DNA of 64,000 bases from Ochrobactrum sp. BTU1 (GCA_018798825.1 CP076355.1:1599975-1663974); one strand, 5' to 3'; positions 17,059 to 26,022 are shown, numbered from the stretch's first letter. Translations and numbers: made by a program. Notes: generated by a model from the sequence alone, not told the origin.

Positions 17059-18619
17059 CCTGCACTTCCCAATTGATCGGCAGGCGCATTTCAAATTCCG
17101 CGCCACCTGTTTCGTGATTGGTCCCGGTCAGAGTTCCACCGCTTGCTTCAACCGTGCTGCGGCAGATCGAAAGCCCCATGCCCATACCGGAAGCCTTGGT
17201 TGTATGAAAGGGCATGAACAGCCGCTTGAGCGTATCCTGATCTATTCCCGGTCCGCTGTCACGAATGCTGATCACCGCATGATCATTGTCGATGCGGCCA
17301 ATGGTGATCACAATGGAACGCGAGCGGGTTCTGGATGCTTCCATCGCTTGAATGGCGTTGGTTACAAGATTGATAATCACCTGCTGAAGCTCAATCCGCA
17401 CGCCCTCAATTACCGGCGAACGCCAAGTCTGTGCCATGCGAACCTGGGTACTGCTGCGTTGCAGCTCATGTTCCATGAGCGCAATGGTTTCGCGAACCAA
17501 CATGGTAAGGTCGATGGGTTCCACCCGCCGTTTGGCCTGGCTCAGCATATTGCGCGTGTTCTGGATAATCTCGCTTGCGCGGTCACTATCGCGAATGATC
17601 CGTTCGGCAGAGCGCCGCACAGCGGTCAGGTCCGGGGGCTCGCGGTCGAGCCATCGCAGCACCGTCTGCGCATTGAGCATGATGGCGCCAAGCGGCTGGT
17701 TAAGTTCATGGGCAAGCGAGGCTGACAAGGCACCGACGGTTGCGGCCCTCGAAGCTTTGGTCAATTCAGCCTGTGCTTCCACCAGCGCCTTCTGCGCCAG
17801 TTCACGCTGCGTAATATCGACCATGCTCAGCACAACGCGGTTGAAAGCGGCAGGATCGCTGGGGAAACTGATGCTGAGCAGCGCCAGCCGCTCTTCACCA
17901 CTTTGGGTGTGAAATTCGACCTTGCTCTCAAAATAGCGCTGTTCATCGAGCAGCGCCTGCAACACATGCGCAAATTGGTCATCACGTGGTACGAAGAGAC
18001 TGCCGAGTTGATGCGCCTGCCCCAGATCAACCCCTAGAAGTTCATAGGCTGCTTCATTGGCAGCAACCGTATCGGTCATGCCAATACATTGCCGGACGAA
18101 ATCCGGATGCGTGCGGGCATAGTCTTCAATATCAGTGACGCCTTGCGCCTTAAGCTGGATCAGATGCTGGCGAAGCCGCGAGTAATCACGCTCGCAAAGG
18201 GCAACGCGTGTGCGATCAAAAATTGAACGATAGCGTGCTTCGCTATCTTTGAGCGCTGCGTGGGAGGCGAGCAATTCCTGCTGTCCCATTTTGTTTCTCA
18301 AAATGAGAACGGCTGTAACTACAACCGCAGCAACAGCGACCGCTAGACGGATCGTTGTCTGGAAATCCGGCTCCGGGCCATGGGTTGCATAATAGGATGT
18401 GATGGTGAGGATGAAACAGCCAATGCCGCTCAGGATAATGCCTGTGCGCCCTGTTACTTCGGCTGCCAGCAGCAGCACAATGGCATAGAGAACGGCAATA
18501 GCGCCTTCAATATCGGTGAAGGTATCAACGTAAAAGACACCAAGCGCCAGCGCCAGGGCGACAAAGCCCACCGCCAGTTCACTGCCTCGTTTGTGCACGC
18601 CCTCTGCATATTTAGACAT
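17051..18619 (-). CDS. Membrane PAS histidine kinase, FixL/TodS-like
   Basis: 522 residues. The N-terminal third has about four membrane helices (16-30, 37-55, 59-75, 85-105). A PAS-like region follows (about 120-270, including SEARYRSIFDRTRVALCERD). The HisKA box is SLAHELNQPLGAIML with His304, and the ATPase domain has NLVTNAIQAM, DSGPGID and GMGMGLSICRS. It heads an operon with the FixJ-like regulator and perhaps the single receiver. The signal is unknown. The control motif at 18681 lies about 60 bases upstream. A truncated copy of this gene with His changed to Gln survives at 23766-23823. Confidence 0.92.
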   Translation of the reverse strand: MSKYAEGVHKRGSELAVGFVALALALGVFYVDTFTDIEGAIAVLYAIVLLLAAEVTGRTGIILSGIGCFILTITSYYATHGPEPDFQTTIRLAVAVAAVVVTAVLILRNKMGQQELLASHAALKDSEARYRSIFDRTRVALCERDYSRLRQHLIQLKAQGVTDIEDYARTHPDFVRQCIGMTDTVAANEAAYELLGVDLGQAHQLGSLFVPRDDQFAHVLQALLDEQRYFESKVEFHTQSGEERLALLSISFPSDPAAFNRVVLSMVDITQRELAQKALVEAQAELTKASRAATVGALSASLAHELNQPLGAIMLNAQTVLRWLDREPPDLTAVRRSAERIIRDSDRASEIIQNTRNMLSQAKRRVEPIDLTMLVRETIALMEHELQRSSTQVRMAQTWRSPVIEGVRIELQQVIINLVTNAIQAMEASRTRSRSIVITIGRIDNDHAVISIRDSGPGIDQDTLKRLFMPFHTTKASGMGMGLSICRSTVEASGGTLTGTNHETGGAEFEMRLPINWEVQDA

Positions 18620-19495
18620 CTTTTGTCGTTCCCCAGATTCGACTGCGCGAAACCATAGAGCAATTTATGTGGTTGCGAACCTATACCTAGGTTTGGGTGC
18701 TAACCAGATCATCTAACGAACCTTATCCGCGATCCGAAATCGACGATTGGTGAGACGAAACCGCATCAAGTACCTGCTTCTTTGAGGTTTTCTTTACGCA
18801 GAGGTAAAGGCGCGCGCCCGTAACTCCTTTCGGATTGCAAGCCTGGATGCGTGCTTCAATACCTCAAACCTTTGCCAGCACTTTGAAGTAACAACAACTC
18901 GCGGCGTTCCGTAAGCAGGAATTGTAGCCTCTTTCAGAACAAGCAAAGAGTGGAGCAAGCGAAACATCAGCGGCACCGTCACCGTAATAGCGCCTTTCAT
19001 ACGAACCGCTCGTGCCGCAGACTGCTTGAAAAACATCTGATGCTTAAGATTGACTGTACCCGTTAGCTCATCCACCACCGCACTTCAGAATGTGCACAAT
19101 TGTTTCCTAGAGTGTTGCTGTATCTCAATGTTCGCCGGACCGTTCGTTAAGGTGGTCCATAGCGCCGTTCACAACACACAAGTCTTTTAATACTCAACGC
19201 CATGGCGAGCGCCTCATCCGCTCTTCGTACCCACCATAACGTTCTGGTTATTTAGCCTCTATCTTTTGCTGTGGATGATTTGTTCAAACCTGACAAAGTG
19301 CGATGGTCGTTTTGATGACGCAGTTTTATCTTCGATAGCGTGAGGTTATTTTCGCACCAACATGTAATTTCGTGTGGACATCCATAATAATTGCAAGCAA
19401 AATTCCTCAATAAAAGCATGTTTTCCGCCTTTTCCTGATCATGTAATATTTCTTCTTAGTGTGAGTTTCTTGAGCATTTGCAGGGGGGATTTGAA
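18620..19495. other. Long intergenic region, left edge of the MurF island
   Basis: 876 bases. The first 80 hold the kinase promoter. A weak GTG-started ORF of 94 codons (18794-19078, minus) has no family resemblance and no ribosome site, so it is left uncalled; it could be a remnant. The rest has many stops in all frames and becomes AT-rich toward 19450. The promoter of the MurF fusion gene should lie at its right end. Confidence 0.5.
18681..18694 (-). promoter_or_regulatory. Candidate response-regulator site before the histidine kinase
   Basis: CTATACCTAGGTTT contains the self-complementary ACCTAGGT and reads AAACCTAGGTATAG toward the kinase. It is part of a 23-base stretch (18672-18694) that recurs with one extra A at 23818-23841. 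Confidence 0.55.
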
Positions 19496-21625
19496 GTGAA
19501 AGATGATCTTGCCTGGACACTACACGAAGTTGCCAAAGCAACCAGTGGTCGCTGGTTGATTGAACCGCAGTTCGGGTGGCGTGCGACGGGTCTGGCAATC
19601 GCGGCTCAGACCTTCAAGGCCGGAGATATGATTGCGGTCGCAAGGCACAATGAGGAACGAGGCCTCAGTCTTCAAAGCCTGCAAAGGCTTGCGACTAGGC
19701 CATCAGCGATAATCACATCTGCAGACGTTGCCGAACTCCGAAAATTCGAAACTCCTTTGTTGCTGGTAGAAGATACCGGAAAAGCAATTCTCAATCTCGG
19801 ACACAACGCTCGAGACAGATTTCGTGGTCGTGTCTTTGGCGTAACCGGCAGTGCCGGCAAAACGACATGCGTTGCAATGCTTTCGCATGCATTATCACCT
19901 TACGGCAAAACACAACATTCCGCACATAATGCCAATCTACCACATGGCATCGCATGGAATCTGGCTTCTTTGGATTTGACAGCCTCAAACATTGTTTTGG
20001 AGATGGCCATCGGACGCATGGGTGTAAGTTCCCGAATGGCGCGGCCACATGTTGCGATATTCACAAACATTCAGCCTGTGCATCTCACCGAAACCAATAC
20101 AACAAAAGATATTGCCAATACAAAAAGCGCGATCTTCTGGGGTATGAAGCCGGGCGATATTGCGATTATTAACCGCGACATGCTCGAATGGGATACAGTT
20201 TTTGCGGCAGCCACGAAGGCGAAGCTGCGGGTTGTCCATTTTGGACAGAGTGATGCATGCGACTATCAGATACTGAAATATGATGCGCAGGAAAACCTCG
20301 TCCGGGTAAAAACCCCTTACGGAATTAGAGAATATAAACTCGGCGCAGCTGGGCACCATATGGCGCTAAACAGCATCGCCGTACTGGCCGCTTTGGAGAG
20401 CGCAGGACTAGATCCGGGTGCCGCGCTCGCCTCCTTTTCGACATTTGGGGCATTGGCAGGCAGAGGCGAAAGCCTGCAGATCTGCATCGGAGGCAAAAAT
20501 ATAACTGTTATCGACGACGCATATAACGCCAATCCCGGGTCGATGGCTGCTGCGTTGAACCGCCTAAGTGAAGAAAAGACAAAGGGACGTCGGATCGCTG
20601 TACTCGGACAAATGGCGGAACTGGGCAAAGATGCCGAACGGTACCACACCGAACTTGCGACACTGATTAACAAGCTTCCGATCGATAAAGTTTATATCTA
20701 CGGAAAGCTTTATACAAAATTCTGGGAAGCGCTGGCAGATCATCGCCGCGGGCATTTTGCGCAGAGTTTAACTGATCTTCGTGAGTATCTTCTAGACGAG
20801 ACCCGGTCTGATGATACGATCTTGCTGAAAGGGTCTAACAGCACGCGCGTGCACGAAATCGTCGAAAGTCTCAAGGCAAAAGCGACGATCCGAAGTGCAC
20901 TTAATGTTTCGAACGAGACAAGTGCTCTTCTGCTGCGGTGGAGCGACGGACAGATATTATTCAATCAGGGCGCAGATTTAAAACACCCACCTGCATCAAT
21001 CGCAAAGATCGTTACATTATGTCTCGTGCAGCGGCGCATGGAAGAGCTTCAGATCAACGGTGAGACGACAGTTCCCGTATCAGAAGCTGCCACTGATATT
21101 CAAAGCCTGTGGGGTTTTAGGGCAGGAACTCCTCAAACACTCGCCACACTAATCAAAGCCAACGCCATCATCAGTGCGAACGAGGCCAGCAATGCGCTTG
21201 CAGAATGGCACAGTGGTTCAATCGCCGCTTTTGTAGAGGAAATGAACTCTTATGCGCGATCTGTTGGAATGCGGGAAACGCTTTTTTGTTCTCCCAGTGG
21301 CCTCGGCATCAGACAGAAAACAACGACGGGGGATCTGGCGATACTTGCGGGTCATGTCCACGCCAATTTTCCGGCACTGCTTCAGATTTTTGCTCAAAAG
21401 GATTTTCACTTTGAGGGAAAGACATATCTGAACATCAACCCATTTCTCGGACACAGTGGCATAACCGGACTTAAAACAGGCTCTCTGGGTCCCTCACGAC
21501 ACCACGTCGTGCTTACACGGACGGTAAAGGGTGAGTTGTTCATCTGCGTCATCCTGAGTGCTCAGAGCAAGCAGGAACGCCAACGTATCGGGTATGAGCT
21601 TCTGAAAGCATGTTTGCCTCTGTGA
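19496..21625 (+). CDS. Fusion of MurF-like ligase and D-Ala-D-Ala carboxypeptidase
   Basis: A 709-residue fusion. Residues about 110-460 are a MurF-type ligase: P-loop GVTGSAGKTT (115-124), metal Glu in VLEMAIG, HLTE, the carbamylatable Lys in NTKSAIF, the MurF signature DDAYNANPGSM (340-350) and ILLKGSNSTR. Residues about 470-709 are a PBP5-like serine DD-carboxypeptidase with SIAK (501-504), SAN (560-562) and KTG (660-662), all intact. No signal peptide or membrane helix is seen, so both halves should be cytoplasmic, which is unusual for a carboxypeptidase. The N-terminal domain lacks the DSR motif that binds the UDP-MurNAc peptide in MurF, hinting at another substrate. The GTG start has AGGGGGGA upstream. 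Confidence 0.88.
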   Translation: MKDDLAWTLHEVAKATSGRWLIEPQFGWRATGLAIAAQTFKAGDMIAVARHNEERGLSLQSLQRLATRPSAIITSADVAELRKFETPLLLVEDTGKAILNLGHNARDRFRGRVFGVTGSAGKTTCVAMLSHALSPYGKTQHSAHNANLPHGIAWNLASLDLTASNIVLEMAIGRMGVSSRMARPHVAIFTNIQPVHLTETNTTKDIANTKSAIFWGMKPGDIAIINRDMLEWDTVFAAATKAKLRVVHFGQSDACDYQILKYDAQENLVRVKTPYGIREYKLGAAGHHMALNSIAVLAALESAGLDPGAALASFSTFGALAGRGESLQICIGGKNITVIDDAYNANPGSMAAALNRLSEEKTKGRRIAVLGQMAELGKDAERYHTELATLINKLPIDKVYIYGKLYTKFWEALADHRRGHFAQSLTDLREYLLDETRSDDTILLKGSNSTRVHEIVESLKAKATIRSALNVSNETSALLLRWSDGQILFNQGADLKHPPASIAKIVTLCLVQRRMEELQINGETTVPVSEAATDIQSLWGFRAGTPQTLATLIKANAIISANEASNALAEWHSGSIAAFVEEMNSYARSVGMRETLFCSPSGLGIRQKTTTGDLAILAGHVHANFPALLQIFAQKDFHFEGKTYLNINPFLGHSGITGLKTGSLGPSRHHVVLTRTVKGELFICVILSAQSKQERQRIGYELLKACLPL

Positions 21626-21757
21626 CAGGCTCAGTTCAAATCAATAGGCTCTGAATGCTGAGCAGGGTTTTCTTCTCTGCATTTCGACCTCGGACTGCAT
21701 TGAGGCGAAGGGTTCCCTCTCTGCAACGTCGCCATTCAGAAACAAGTAAAGGACCCC

Positions 21758-23692
21758 ATGACCATGAGCGCAATATATTCCGCTGTCCTTACAACTCTGA
21801 AACGCTCGTGGTCGTTGTTAAAATGGCGCTTTCTAAAGAGCGCATTCGTGCTCGCTGGTATTCCACTACTGATCGGGGCGAGAGCGGACGAGCGGGAAAA
21901 ACTCGGCCCATTTACTGCAACAAATCCGCAGGTATTGCAGGAGCCAAAGGATGCAGAGCATTTCGATATACGTGAGGCCCTGCATGGCTCCACCGCAAGC
22001 TCTGAGCAATGTTCCGCAATAGCGAATTCGCTTTGGGTAAATGCCGCGGGGCCTGGCGAATGCATTCGCTATTATGGCTCGGGCCTTCAGCACCGCGCTA
22101 ACCCCTTGGTAATGGTTTATTTCAGTGGCGATGTGCTGTTACGCAACGCCGACGGGCAAAGAAGCGTGGTTCCGTCTTACGGAAAACAATCACCTTCTTC
22201 GATTACTGAAGAAATGACGGAATGGTCGGAGGCCGCCGGTGTCCCGGCGATATTTCTAGCCCGTCCCGGTCTTTTTGGATCCTCAGGAGATCACAATAAA
22301 CGTCGACAAAATCGGGAAATCGAGCTTATGCAACACGCGATTTCTCTCCTCAAGGATCGCTACCAGATCCAATCTTTCATCTTCGCAGGTCATTCGGGCG
22401 GCGGACAAATAGTTGCAGGTCTTCTCAACAAACGCGACGATATAAGGGCAGCGGTCATATCTTCCGGCCTTGTTTCCGTAAAGCAGGTCACAGATTACTG
22501 GGAGTTTCGCCGCAACATCCCAGGACGTCTTCTTTACGATTCCCGCGAGTTTTACGATCCCATTGACCATTTAAAGAATGTTGCGAAATCTGACCGTCCG
22601 GACGTATACGTTATCTCGGATCCGGAAGACCAGACAATCCCTTTCTTTACGCAGTTGCGCTATGTACGCCGGCTCAAAACAACTGGCTTCGATCCGCACC
22701 ATATATTTGCGCATGCACCAGATCCGTCACACCATTTACTTTCCAATTACGCGAAAATTGCTGCTGCTATGATTGCACAGGGTAACAGTTCTGCCGAAAT
22801 ACGACGAACGCTTGCGCTACATGATGCCAGTCAGATCGCATCGAGGGAAGAGCGAAACAAATCACCAGAAGTTCTGACAATACCCCCGCCCTATGTTAGT
22901 GCCGAGAGCGCTTTATCCGTGTTGATACCGGATGCTACCGATAACACGCAGAAAATCCTGTTCTCTAAAGCGGGCGAAAAGCAGCTCCCGCCTGCATCCG
23001 TGACCAAACTGATGACTGCAATCGTCGCAATTGACATCAGCAGAAAGTTACGACTGGGCCTATCGCATAAAATAGTGGTTCATGCGGACGATCTGGTGGG
23101 TGGATCAGGAAACAATCTGAAGGTCGGCGATGTATTATCGCTTGAGGCTGCAATCGCCAACTTGATGCTGTCTTCGTCGAATGTGACGGCGAATGCTGTC
23201 GCCCGAAGCATGGGCGCTGTAATGAGAAGAGAGGAGCATCACAAAGAAAGCGACCCAGACGTTTTCGTACGCCAGATGAACAATAGAGCCCAGACGCTTG
23301 GCATGACGCGAACTGTCTTCATGAACCCATCAGGGCTTTCAGCTTCGGGACAGGTAACAACAGCCAAGGATCTCGCGAAGCTCGCGGTCGAAGCACTGAA
23401 ATATTCTGAAGTATCAAGAGTGTGGGGAGACAAACAATATACTATAGTAGTCGAGGGGCCTCACGCGCGCAAATTAGCACTATCGAACCCAAATCCCCTC
23501 TATAAGGACTATGATATCATTGGCGGTAAAACGGGGGCACTCGTTCCAGGTCTTTTCAATATCGTGGTCGTTTCCCAGGCGCCAGGAGATAGATTGCTTG
23601 TCACTGTCAGTTTGAAGTCTCCCTCGGAAAACGAGCGGACGAGAGACGTGCGCACGTTGATTGACTGGGCGAAGCGCAATCAAGCAAAGTGA
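21758..23692 (+). CDS. Fusion of alpha/beta hydrolase and D-Ala-D-Ala carboxypeptidase
   Basis: A 644-residue fusion following the MurF fusion by 132 bases on the same strand. A hydrophobic segment at about 24-42 is a signal or membrane anchor, so the protein should face the periplasm. Residues about 100-370 form an alpha/beta hydrolase with elbow GHSGGG (Ser213), a likely acid in ISDPEDQTIPF and His in PDPSHHLL. Residues about 390-644 are a PBP5-like DD-carboxypeptidase with SVTK (about 414), SSN in LSSSNVTANAV, and KTG near 590. AAAGGA precedes the ATG. The two adjacent genes share the same C-terminal catalytic module with different N-terminal enzymes, so they probably act on one peptide-type substrate; this is inference. 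Confidence 0.86.
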   Translation: MTMSAIYSAVLTTLKRSWSLLKWRFLKSAFVLAGIPLLIGARADEREKLGPFTATNPQVLQEPKDAEHFDIREALHGSTASSEQCSAIANSLWVNAAGPGECIRYYGSGLQHRANPLVMVYFSGDVLLRNADGQRSVVPSYGKQSPSSITEEMTEWSEAAGVPAIFLARPGLFGSSGDHNKRRQNREIELMQHAISLLKDRYQIQSFIFAGHSGGGQIVAGLLNKRDDIRAAVISSGLVSVKQVTDYWEFRRNIPGRLLYDSREFYDPIDHLKNVAKSDRPDVYVISDPEDQTIPFFTQLRYVRRLKTTGFDPHHIFAHAPDPSHHLLSNYAKIAAAMIAQGNSSAEIRRTLALHDASQIASREERNKSPEVLTIPPPYVSAESALSVLIPDATDNTQKILFSKAGEKQLPPASVTKLMTAIVAIDISRKLRLGLSHKIVVHADDLVGGSGNNLKVGDVLSLEAAIANLMLSSSNVTANAVARSMGAVMRREEHHKESDPDVFVRQMNNRAQTLGMTRTVFMNPSGLSASGQVTTAKDLAKLAVEALKYSEVSRVWGDKQYTIVVEGPHARKLALSNPNPLYKDYDIIGGKTGALVPGLFNIVVVSQAPGDRLLVTVSLKSPSENERTRDVRTLIDWAKRNQAK

Positions 23693-23765
23693 AAACATAA
23701 AATCTTCACCCTACAGTTGTGCCATTTGAGGTTCTGACCCTCATTCAGATCAGGCAGCCATTTGC

Positions 23766-23841
23766 GCCAGGCGACTGGTTGAGTTCTTGGGCAAGCGAGG
23801 CAGACAAGGCACCGCCAGTTGCGAACCTATACCTAAGGTTT
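23766..23841 (-). pseudogene. Scar of a second FixL-like histidine kinase and its promoter
   Basis: 23766-23823 matches the H-box region of the kinase at 17687-17744 in 51 of 58 bases. Read on the minus strand it gives SASLAQELNQ, with the phospho-accepting His replaced by Gln. At GTTGCG it passes directly into a copy of the kinase upstream region (23818-23841 against 18672-18694). The same GTTGCG occurs at both points of the intact gene, so the remnant looks like a deletion between 6-base repeats in a former full copy. Confidence 0.8.
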
Positions 23842-23879
23842 AGGCCCCAACTCTGTGGCCCAATAGACCTAAGTATCTG
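23827..23879. promoter_or_regulatory. Two candidate response-regulator sites before the peroxiredoxin operon
   Basis: CTATACCTAAGG (23827-23838) points left toward the kinase scar. AGACCTAAGTATCTG (23865-23879) points right, about 85 bases before the peroxiredoxin start. Both match the motif found before the kinase and oxdC. Confidence 0.5.
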
Positions 23880-23961
23880 AACACTATCCGTTCATCTGAT
23901 TGAGCTGCCCTGCTTCGCTGCCTAAGCTGGGAGCATATCGACGTTGCAAAGGAGTTCGATC

Positions 23962-24474
23962 ATGCCGGGCGATAATCCTCTTTCACACGCACTCGCTGCA
24001 GGCACCGTTGCGCCTGCGTTCACTTTACCTGCTACGGCGGATCAGACGGTATCGCTCAGCGATCTGCGTGGCGCTCCGGTGATACTCGCATTTTACCCGG
24101 CTGACTGGAGCCCGGTCTGCAGCGATCAGATGGGACTTTATAACGAAATACTGCCGGAATTTCATCATTCGAAGGCACAGCTGCTCGGCATATCAGTGGA
24201 TGGTGTGTGGTGCCATGCCGCCTTTGAAGCAGAGCGTAAATTGCATTTCCCGCTTCTCGCAGATTTTGAGCCCAAAGGTGAAGTCGCCCGGAACTATGGC
24301 GTTTATCGCCAGAAAGATGGCGTTGCAGAGCGTGCGCTCTTCGTCATCGATGCCGATGGCATTATCCGATGGAGCTATGTTTCGCCCCTCGGCATCAACC
24401 CGGGAGCCGATGGCATTCTTGAAGCACTCGACATGCTTGAGGCCAAACCAACCGCTACGGAGCTGCAACCATGA
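23962..24474 (+). CDS. Peroxiredoxin (AhpC/TSA family)
   Basis: A 170-residue thioredoxin-fold peroxidase that reduces peroxides in the cytoplasm. The peroxidatic Cys lies in FYPADWSPVCSDQ, and the family frame is clear: APAFTLPATADQTVSLSDLRG and later GVAERALFVIDADGIIRW. A further Cys (VWCHAAF) may act in resolution. AAAGGAG lies 7 bases before the ATG at 23962. Its last four bases overlap the next gene as ATGA, so the two are coupled. Control by the FixL/FixJ-like system is suggested by the motif upstream. Confidence 0.92.
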   Translation: MPGDNPLSHALAAGTVAPAFTLPATADQTVSLSDLRGAPVILAFYPADWSPVCSDQMGLYNEILPEFHHSKAQLLGISVDGVWCHAAFEAERKLHFPLLADFEPKGEVARNYGVYRQKDGVAERALFVIDADGIIRWSYVSPLGINPGADGILEALDMLEAKPTATELQP

Positions 24475-25016
24475 GCAAGTTGAGCATTCCTGTCAGTAAA
24501 CAGGATCACATCCAGGGTTATGAGAGAGCCGCTGTAACCCTTGTCGAATATGGCGACTATGAATGCCCTTATTGCGGCGAAGCTTATTACGTTCTGAAAG
24601 CAGTGCAGAAGGCAATGGGTGAGGATCTACGCTTCGTGTTCCGTAATTTCCCGCTCGCAGAAATACATCCCCATGCGCTTCACGCTGCGGAATTTGCTGA
24701 AATGGCAGCTACACAAGGCCTGTTCTGGCAAGCCCATGATCTTCTCTACAAAAACCAAAACGCGCTGACCGATCATGATCTCCTCGCATATGCGACAGCT
24801 CTCGGCATAGCGCCAGCGACCGTCGCAACCGCCTTCGACGGCCGTTTTCAGGAGCGCATTGAAACAGATTTCCGCGGTGGATTGCGAAGTGGCGTCAATG
24901 GCACACCAACGCTTTTCATCAACGGCACGCGATATGATGGTGCTCGCGACGCGGCTAGTCTGGTTACTGTTCTGCGAGAAGTGAAGAATTTGCTTGTCTC
25001 AAATCAAAGCAGATAG
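24471..25016 (+). CDS. DsbA-family thioredoxin-fold protein, cytoplasmic
   Basis: 181 residues with a DsbA/FrnE-like fold. The active site is YGDYECPYCG (Cys-Pro-Tyr-Cys), followed by a helical insertion (HPHALHAAEFAEMAATQGLFWQAHDLLY) and the cis-Pro segment GVNGTPTLFING. There is no signal peptide, so it should work in the cytoplasm, perhaps reducing the peroxiredoxin encoded directly before it. Start and preceding stop overlap (ATGA). The redox partner is inference. Confidence 0.9.
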   Translation: MSKLSIPVSKQDHIQGYERAAVTLVEYGDYECPYCGEAYYVLKAVQKAMGEDLRFVFRNFPLAEIHPHALHAAEFAEMAATQGLFWQAHDLLYKNQNALTDHDLLAYATALGIAPATVATAFDGRFQERIETDFRGGLRSGVNGTPTLFINGTRYDGARDAASLVTVLREVKNLLVSNQSR

Positions 25017-25028
25017 ATGCACAATCGC

Positions 25029-25064
25029 CTCGGGGACCAGCGCCCCGAAGCGCCACCTTTTTAA
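25029..25064 (+). terminator. Hairpin after the DsbA-like gene
   Basis: TCGGGG and CCCCGA pair around ACCAGCG and are followed after a short gap by CCTTTTT. It lies between two convergent genes. Confidence 0.5.
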
Positions 25065-25855
25065 GGTATGATATCGGTCTTTGCCGTTCTGATATCTGGC
25101 TCTTCTGCCTTCATGTAAAAGGCCCTGTCGCCACCCACGTCAAACATCAAACTCCGCTCAATTGCGGCCAAGTAATCCGTAGATGATGCGACCTGCAAAT
25201 GTCTGCCCGATCCTTGATTGTGCAGGCAATCCTTCTGCACTGTAATGATGTTGGTTGCATCGGCGTTTGTGTGGGCAACCCCCACAGGCTTGTCGTCAAA
25301 AATCGAAAGATTTACAATGAGCCTGTTTGCGCTCCAGGTCGCCATTTTCACTTCATCCAAGGCCGCATTGATTGCCATCAGCATGGAGCCTGCCTCGCCT
25401 TTGTGATCATCAGGGCGATAAAGTGCTATTGCTGTAGCCGCTGCTTCAGCATCGCCTTCATCGCAGATGCGCGTCCATGGCAGAACGGTTTCGGATTGGC
25501 TGTCGTCCAACCACTCGATATAGGCAATTGCCACACACTGGTTCGGGCCGCTGGTCATAACGTGGTACAAAGAACGCAGGGCCGCTATATGCCCCTCGCG
25601 AACCATCTGAACATCGTCGATATCTGGCAACGATGACCGATCGACAGCAAAAACAACCGCTGCATCAACTCTATCTGAGCGTAAAGCCTCCCCCGCTCGT
25701 GCTTTCTCGTTCGCAAGCAAAAGCGACCCCAGCAATAGCGCCAGAATTGAGATCAGAACCGACCGCCTTTCCTCACCAAAATTTGCGTATTTGCGAAACA
25801 TGGTCGCCGCCCCATTATACCGCCGACGATCTATCAGCGGATTAGTCGGGAGCAT
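25061..25855 (-). CDS. DUF1194 protein, degenerate von Willebrand A-like domain
   Basis: 264 residues. The first 50 hold a basic stretch and a hydrophobic signal or anchor (LISILALLLGSLLLANEKARA). The rest matches DUF1194: VDAAVVFAVDRSSLPD, then REGHIAAL, VAIAYIEWLDDSQSETVLPWTRI, and IVNLSIFDDK. The usual metal-site pattern D-x-S-x-S reads DRSSL here, so the last Ser is missing. A periplasmic location is likely; function unknown. AGGAGAAT before the ATG at 25855 fixes the start. Confidence 0.85.
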   Translation of the reverse strand: MLPTNPLIDRRRYNGAATMFRKYANFGEERRSVLISILALLLGSLLLANEKARAGEALRSDRVDAAVVFAVDRSSLPDIDDVQMVREGHIAALRSLYHVMTSGPNQCVAIAYIEWLDDSQSETVLPWTRICDEGDAEAAATAIALYRPDDHKGEAGSMLMAINAALDEVKMATWSANRLIVNLSIFDDKPVGVAHTNADATNIITVQKDCLHNQGSGRHLQVASSTDYLAAIERSLMFDVGGDRAFYMKAEEPDIRTAKTDIIP

Positions 25856-26022
25856 ATTCTCCTGATGTACCTGCTAAAATACGACAGGTGCCGTATTTCA
25901 TGCCTTAGGCCATCTTGGTAGCTTCTGGCTAACAGAGGCATATAGGCTTTCATTCAAGCAAATCCTTGCTTGAATGGCGGTTCTGGCAGTTGGGGGCTTC
26001 TGCCAGAGCCGCGACCGGAAGA

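Noticed and set aside
18794..19078. 94-codon ORF on the minus strand left of the MurF fusion
   Set aside because: It has a GTG start without ribosome site and no family resemblance; it could be a remnant but cannot be supported as a gene.
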